42,308 nucleotides of DNA from Thermodesulfovibrio sp. (GTDB lineage: Bacteria > Nitrospirota > Thermodesulfovibrionia > Thermodesulfovibrionales > UBA6898), in contig PNOC01000029.1 in assembly GCA_013824615.1 (NCBI GenBank), forward strand, positions 1 to 42,308, read 5' to 3'. The notes under the pieces are model-generated. The model had not been told where the DNA came from. It saw only the letters and a program-made list of their open reading frames with translations, and made no database searches. The translations under genes and the position numbers were made by a program. This document shows, one piece after another, positions 38,610-42,308 of this stretch (position 1 is its first letter; each line of letters begins with the position of its first letter).

Positions 38610-39364
38610 TCAATCTCCAGGTACGAAATACGGGAGGTCATCGGCAGTCTCCTGACCCTGACATTGTTAAGCCCAAAGGTCTCCATAAGAGCAACCGTCT
38701 CACCGGGAAATATGTCGTCACATAACTCGTCAAACACCAGGATACTGCCTTTGCAGAGATGTGGCCTGACCGCTTCCAGTGCAGCCCTGGTCGGCGCATA
38801 GATATCGAAATCGAAAATGGCCAGCGATATTATCGTCTCGGGATGCCGCCGGAGATATTCAGGGACTGTCTGGATGGCATCCCCTTTAACAAGTTCGTAT
38901 CTCTTCAGATGGGACATCGGGTTTAACTGCTCCTGCATATGCAGGAGCTTGTCCAGGTACTCCTCATAGTCTGGTGTAACGGAAAAAGAACCGTCTTTAC
39001 ATTTGCAGGCATCACCGTCCTTCTCGGACATTCCCCTGAACCCCTCAAAGGTATCGAACCCTACAATTTTCCGGTGACGGTTAAAGGGCTCCAGGATACC
39101 CCTGAGCGCGGAGAGGACCGAGAGAGTCTGGCCCCATCTCACACCGAATTCGGCAATGATCCCATGGTTATGAACGATCTTCTTGTAAATCTCATAAAAA
39201 AACAGAATGCGCGAAAGGTTTTTTGAGGTAAGATAGAGTCCCAGATTAGCCAGAATCTCATCGTCGTGGAGTGGTGATGCCTTAAGGGAAGCGGCAAAAT
39301 TCTTCTGGACCGTTTTTTCATCGGCACTCGATAAAACTATTGCATCATGTTTTTCCGTTTTCAT
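38606..39364 (-). CDS. TylF/MycF-family sugar O-methyltransferase
   Basis: A 252-residue Mg-dependent SAM methyltransferase of the macrocin O-methyltransferase (TylF/MycF) family. Seen are IIAEFGVRWGQTLSVLSALRG (SAM loop), RKIVGFDTFEGFRGMSEKDG, LVKGDAIQTVPEYLRRHP, ISLAIFDFDIYAPTRAALEA (the D-x-D metal site) and GSILVFDELCDDIFPGE. These enzymes methylate a sugar hydroxyl. ATG 39364 is chosen since it overlaps the SDR copy 3 stop as ATGA and has GGAAGAG before it; a longer start at 39397 is less likely. It suggests an O-methylated sugar as product. Confidence 0.88.
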   Translation of the reverse strand: MKTEKHDAIVLSSADEKTVQKNFAASLKASPLHDDEILANLGLYLTSKNLSRILFFYEIYKKIVHNHGIIAEFGVRWGQTLSVLSALRGILEPFNRHRKIVGFDTFEGFRGMSEKDGDACKCKDGSFSVTPDYEEYLDKLLHMQEQLNPMSHLKRYELVKGDAIQTVPEYLRRHPETIISLAIFDFDIYAPTRAALEAVRPHLCKGSILVFDELCDDIFPGETVALMETFGLNNVRVRRLPMTSRISYLEIE

Positions 39365-40359
39365 CTCTTCCACCAACTCCTGTTTTCTATCCACCATGCG
39401 GTGGTTTTTTGTATGCCCTCTTCTATCGTATGATCAGGCTGCCATGCGAGAATATCACGTGCGCGGGTACAATCCAGTGCGCGGTATTTGATCGCCTCTA
39501 TTTTATCTGAAGCATAGACAATCTTTAAAGGGGTGTGTCCGGAAGACGCCAATGCCCACTGCACAACATCGCCGACAGTAACTTTCAGACCGCTGCCGAT
39601 ATTAAAGGTGTCGAAGGTCAGATCGGCTCTGTCCATCATCATAACCACAGCCTTCGCGAAATCCTCTGCATAGATGACATCACGGGTAACCTCAGGGCTC
39701 CCCCAGACCTCAAAGGGGTCCATGCCATCCACAGCCTTCCGTATGATGGCAGGAATAAAATTCGACGTGGCAGGATCAAACTTCGCATAGGGACCAAAGA
39801 TATTGGAAGATCGAGCAATGAGGACCTCCATTTCAAAGCGCTCGTGACAGAGCTGGCAGAGCTTCTCGGTAAGTCGTGCCATCCAGCCAAAGCCAAAATA
39901 GGCGGCGTGAGGGTCCTTGTTTAGGTCCAGTTCATCTTCCCTGATATGTCCCTCAAATTCCTGGTACAAAGAGGCCGAACCGATATAGACAACCCGCCTG
40001 ACCTTTTCGGCACAAAAGGCCTCAAGCATCCGTGCATTCATGATAAGGTTGTTGTTGATATGCATCCAGGGCTGTGTAGATGTCAGCCTTATCCCGCCGG
40101 TGTAGGCGGCTGCCATAATCGCACATTCACAACCGCTGACCATCCTTCGGCATTCCTCCAGAGACATAAGGTCACCGCAAACATATTCGATATTGGGATG
40201 CAGAATAAATGGTTCGGTCGTCAAAAAAGAGGCCCGAATCCTGGTCCGCGGAGAATGCTGTATAATATGGTGCAGAATGCTCGAACCTGCCAGCCCCGTG
40301 GCCCCTGCAACAAAAACAGTTTTGCCGGAAAGGTATCCGCCATTGAGTTCCGGAGGCAT
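39361..40359 (-). CDS. Extended SDR nucleotide-sugar enzyme, copy 3 (altered active site)
   Basis: A 332-residue extended SDR: VAGATGLAGSSILHHI for NAD(P), ECAIMAAAYTGGI, VVYIGSASLYQEF, NIFGPYAKFDP, VWGSPEVTRDVIYAEDFAKAV and FNIGSGLKVTVGDVV. The YxxxK site reads F-G-W-M-A, so both catalytic residues are lost if the alignment with copy 2 holds. It may have become a different catalyst or a structural partner. It starts a few bases after the gmd stop and its stop is coupled to the TylF-like gene. Confidence 0.85.
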   Translation of the reverse strand: MPPELNGGYLSGKTVFVAGATGLAGSSILHHIIQHSPRTRIRASFLTTEPFILHPNIEYVCGDLMSLEECRRMVSGCECAIMAAAYTGGIRLTSTQPWMHINNNLIMNARMLEAFCAEKVRRVVYIGSASLYQEFEGHIREDELDLNKDPHAAYFGFGWMARLTEKLCQLCHERFEMEVLIARSSNIFGPYAKFDPATSNFIPAIIRKAVDGMDPFEVWGSPEVTRDVIYAEDFAKAVVMMMDRADLTFDTFNIGSGLKVTVGDVVQWALASSGHTPLKIVYASDKIEAIKYRALDCTRARDILAWQPDHTIEEGIQKTTAWWIENRSWWKR

Positions 40360-40360
40360 G

Positions 40361-41356
40361 CTATTTGGTTACGGTCAGAGCCTTCCACGGATTTCTTGAC
40401 AGCTCCTCCCTCCAGTAGTCAAGAATGTCTATCAGGGTCTTCTCCAGGGGAATCTCAGGTTGCCAGCCAGTTTCAGCGGTAAACTTCTCGGTGCTCGGAA
40501 TCTGCAGCGTTACATCCGAGGGCCTGAGCAACTCAGAATCAACCATTACCTCCAGGGCTATTTTTGCATAGGACCTCAGCTTCTCGAGCCCTTCCCCGAT
40601 CGTCACGGTCTGATTGCCGCCTATATTGTAGACCTCGCCCGGCCGACATTTGTTTACCATAATCCAGTATGCCTTTACCGCATCCCGCACATCACAGATC
40701 GTGCGCACGGAATTAAGATTTCCAACACGGATCACCGGGTCCTTGAGCTTAAGTTCTGCTGCCGCTATCTGTTTTGCAAAGGCAGAAAAGGCAAAGACAT
40801 CTCCGCGGCGCGGACCGGTATGCGTAAACATCCGGGTACGTATAGTCCTGATACCGTACGAAAGCCAATACTGGTAACCAATCATGTCCTCCCCAACCTT
40901 ACTGACAGCATACGGAGATGCCGGTCTGAACGGACAGGCCTCGGTGATAGGGACATCAGCTGCACTCACCTGGCCGTATACCTCTGAAGATGAACAGATA
41001 TGAATGACTGGATCAATCCGGGTTATCCTGACGGCCTCAAGGAGGTTCGTCGTGCCGATAACATTCGACCAGAGGGTATGTACCGGTGAATTGAAGCTGG
41101 TCAAAACATAACTCTGGGCTGCAAGATGGAATATGACATCCGGCTTTATCAGTTCACAATGGCGAACAAGGGCTCCGAGGTCACAGAGATCAGCCTCGAC
41201 CAGTTTTACCTTATTGTATATCCCGGAGAGGTTGTCTTTTGGACTCCTCCACCTGCAGAGGCCGTAAACTTCATGCCCCTCATTAAGATTAAGAAGATAC
41301 TCCGCAAGATGACTTCCCACAAACCCGGTAATACCTGTAATCAATATTTTTTTCAT
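40361..41356 (-). CDS. gmd: GDP-mannose 4,6-dehydratase
   Basis: A 331-residue extended SDR of the GMD family that forms a GDP-4-keto-6-deoxy sugar from GDP-mannose or, in this context, possibly GDP-heptose. Key elements: ITGITGFVGSHLAEYLL (NADP), VIFHLAAQSYVLTSFNSP, ICSSSEVYG (Ser), intact SPYAVSKVGEDM (Tyr, Lys), TRMFTHTGPRRGDVF, NSVRTICDVRD and GEVYNIGG. GAGGGATT precedes ATG 41356. It is the only SDR in the operon with a full YxxxK, so it probably performs the first sugar-modifying step, whose product the other SDRs and the RmlC-like cupin process. Confidence 0.85.
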   Translation of the reverse strand: MKKILITGITGFVGSHLAEYLLNLNEGHEVYGLCRWRSPKDNLSGIYNKVKLVEADLCDLGALVRHCELIKPDVIFHLAAQSYVLTSFNSPVHTLWSNVIGTTNLLEAVRITRIDPVIHICSSSEVYGQVSAADVPITEACPFRPASPYAVSKVGEDMIGYQYWLSYGIRTIRTRMFTHTGPRRGDVFAFSAFAKQIAAAELKLKDPVIRVGNLNSVRTICDVRDAVKAYWIMVNKCRPGEVYNIGGNQTVTIGEGLEKLRSYAKIALEVMVDSELLRPSDVTLQIPSTEKFTAETGWQPEIPLEKTLIDILDYWREELSRNPWKALTVTK

Positions 41357-41367
41357 AAGTAATCCCT

Positions 41368-42117
41368 CTATGCCGCTTTGGTGAAGTTCAGGCCGGTGAC
41401 GTACTCAAATATAATGTGCAATAAAACCCCAAGACCATTTTTGAATACAGAAAGTTTTCTGACCCCTCCAATTCTCTTCGGTTCGTCCCCCGGAATTTCA
41501 GTAACCTTCATATTGAGTTTTACAGCCCTGATGCTGGACCCCAGTTCCCAGCTGTTCATCAGAAAGAATTTCTTTCTTAACCACCATTCCTCTTCCTGCC
41601 GGTCCAGTTTCATCCGGATAAGAGATTCACGGAGGTAACTCCGATACCCCACGAGGGTATCGGTATAATTTGCTCCGAAGAGGAGATTTACCATGCCGGT
41701 AAAAAACTTATTCCCAAACCCGGTAAAAAAATCATCATCATAACTTTTTGCCGTTCCAAGGTAGCGGGAAACAATGACCATATCATACCCTTCCATTGTT
41801 TTTTCTACCAGCACCGGAATAAGTTCCGGGATACTGTTGCCGTCCGGAGTAAACAGGATCACGATATCTTTTGTGCAATGTTTCAGGGCCTCCGTTTCAG
41901 CGTCAGGAAGCCCCTTGCCCGGTTGAAGATAGACCGGATAGCCATGCTCCCGGCAGTACTCTATGGTGCCGTCTGTTGACCCTCCATCGATGATCACAAG
42001 CTCGTCATACCACTCTTTCCTGATCCTCGGCATAATTACCTTCATGGGTTCGAGCTCATTCAAGGTAGGCAACATCAGGGTTACCGTTAGTCTTCTGCTA
42101 CTGCCAGTTTCTGCCAC
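41368..42117 (-). CDS. Family 2 glycosyltransferase (DPM1/polyprenyl-phosphate sugar type)
   Basis: A 249-residue GT2 enzyme with LPTLNELEPMKVIMPRI, ELVIIDGGSTDGTIEYC (nucleotide-binding), KGLPDAETEALKHC and VILFTPDGNSIPELI (in place of D-x-D), and a later ETSxRxG-like IGGVRKLSVFK. It has no obvious membrane anchor apart from a hydrophobic C-terminal stretch (GLGVLLHIIFEYVTG). It transfers an activated sugar to a lipid or growing glycan on the cytoplasmic face. The start is GTG 42117, with ACAGGAG before it. It is the first complete gene of the surface-sugar operon in the window. Confidence 0.85.
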   Translation of the reverse strand: MAETGSSRRLTVTLMLPTLNELEPMKVIMPRIRKEWYDELVIIDGGSTDGTIEYCREHGYPVYLQPGKGLPDAETEALKHCTKDIVILFTPDGNSIPELIPVLVEKTMEGYDMVIVSRYLGTAKSYDDDFFTGFGNKFFTGMVNLLFGANYTDTLVGYRSYLRESLIRMKLDRQEEEWWLRKKFFLMNSWELGSSIRAVKLNMKVTEIPGDEPKRIGGVRKLSVFKNGLGVLLHIIFEYVTGLNFTKAA

Positions 42118-42213
42118 GTTATTGACTCCTGTCTGAAATATTATCCTTTTACTTTACTAAAATCCTCCAGATTGGCGCAATTCAGCATACGCAGAGGCAA
42201 CGGGATCGCAGGG

Positions 42214-42308
42214 TCATTTTTTCAGGAGAGGCTGGAACCCAATTCCTTCGGTCGCTACTCTCTGCAAAGACCCCTGATATACATTATTCCAAGCCACGAT
42301 TTCCTGGC
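42214..42308 (-). CDS. Possible 3' end of an upstream gene in the sugar operon
   Basis: A frame open from the window edge to TGA 42214-42216 encodes about 31 residues (QEIVAWNNVYQGSLQRVATE, then GIGFQPLLKK). It reads like a protein C-terminus and would precede the glycosyltransferase by 96 bases on the same strand. It is too short to assign; chance is possible. The gap 42118-42213 shows nothing beyond the GT ribosome site. Confidence 0.25.
   Translation of the reverse strand, partial: QEIVAWNNVYQGSLQRVATEGIGFQPLLKK

Overview
This window is a stretch of a Gram-negative, largely anaerobic bacterium. Signs of this are a copper ATPase/CcoS pair for cbb3 oxidase assembly, a sigma-54 type promoter, Tat-exported respiratory enzymes, diheme cytochrome c peroxidase and an LPS/surface-sugar cluster. 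The gene mix would fit Nitrospirota or Desulfobacterota, but the lineage is not determined. Selenocysteine insertion is very probably active: a formate dehydrogenase carries UGA at the classical Sec position, and two further genes (a DsbA-like thiol oxidoreductase and a MerP-like metal-binding protein) are interrupted by an in-frame UGA. Each of the three UGAs is followed by a stem-loop whose apical loop starts about 20-24 nt downstream.

Layout. 1-600: end of a P1B ATPase and ccoS. 601-8686 (+): a sigma-54-like promoter, a small receiver-like protein and a corrinoid methyl-transfer cluster: two MtaA/MtoB-type (UroD-fold) methyltransferases, a CMD-family protein, an MtrH-type methyltransferase, a corrinoid protein, a QueG-like double-cluster ferredoxin, a RACE corrinoid activase and a small Cys protein. 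8808-10358 (+): a chemoreceptor with a C-terminal sensor. 10386-14674 (+): a tightly overlapping operon of HdrE-like cytochrome b, HdrD-like CCG protein, cysteate synthase and fused sulfopyruvate decarboxylase ComDE. The last two are steps of the Methanosarcina-type coenzyme M pathway. 14708-18405: an HNH remnant, a Tat/lipobox flavoprotein, a MerP-like candidate selenoprotein and a CNT nucleoside transporter. 18458-21868 (-): three tandem DUF1566 proteins, Hsp20 and a single-pass membrane protein. 21931-28815 (-): formate dehydrogenase (Sec catalytic subunit, Fe-S subunit, NrfD-type membrane subunit), the candidate Sec DsbA-like protein and cytochrome c peroxidase. 29140-29427 (-): PilZ protein. 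29593-42117 (-): an overlapping surface-sugar operon (Gmd, three SDRs with altered YxxxK sites, TylF-type and class I methyltransferases, split transketolase, B12 radical SAM, RmlC-like cupin, heptose kinase HddA and nucleotidyltransferase HddC, GT2).

Main hypothesis. The methyl-transfer cluster has the composition of bacterial/archaeal O-demethylase (odm/mto) systems that move a methyl group through a corrinoid protein to a tetrahydropterin. Directly downstream sit cysteate synthase, ComDE and HdrDE-like genes, normally tied in methanogens to coenzyme M synthesis and to reduction of its heterodisulfide. Together they suggest a bacterial coenzyme M-dependent methyl metabolism. That link rests on gene context; a conventional O-demethylase beside an independent CoM operon is the main alternative.
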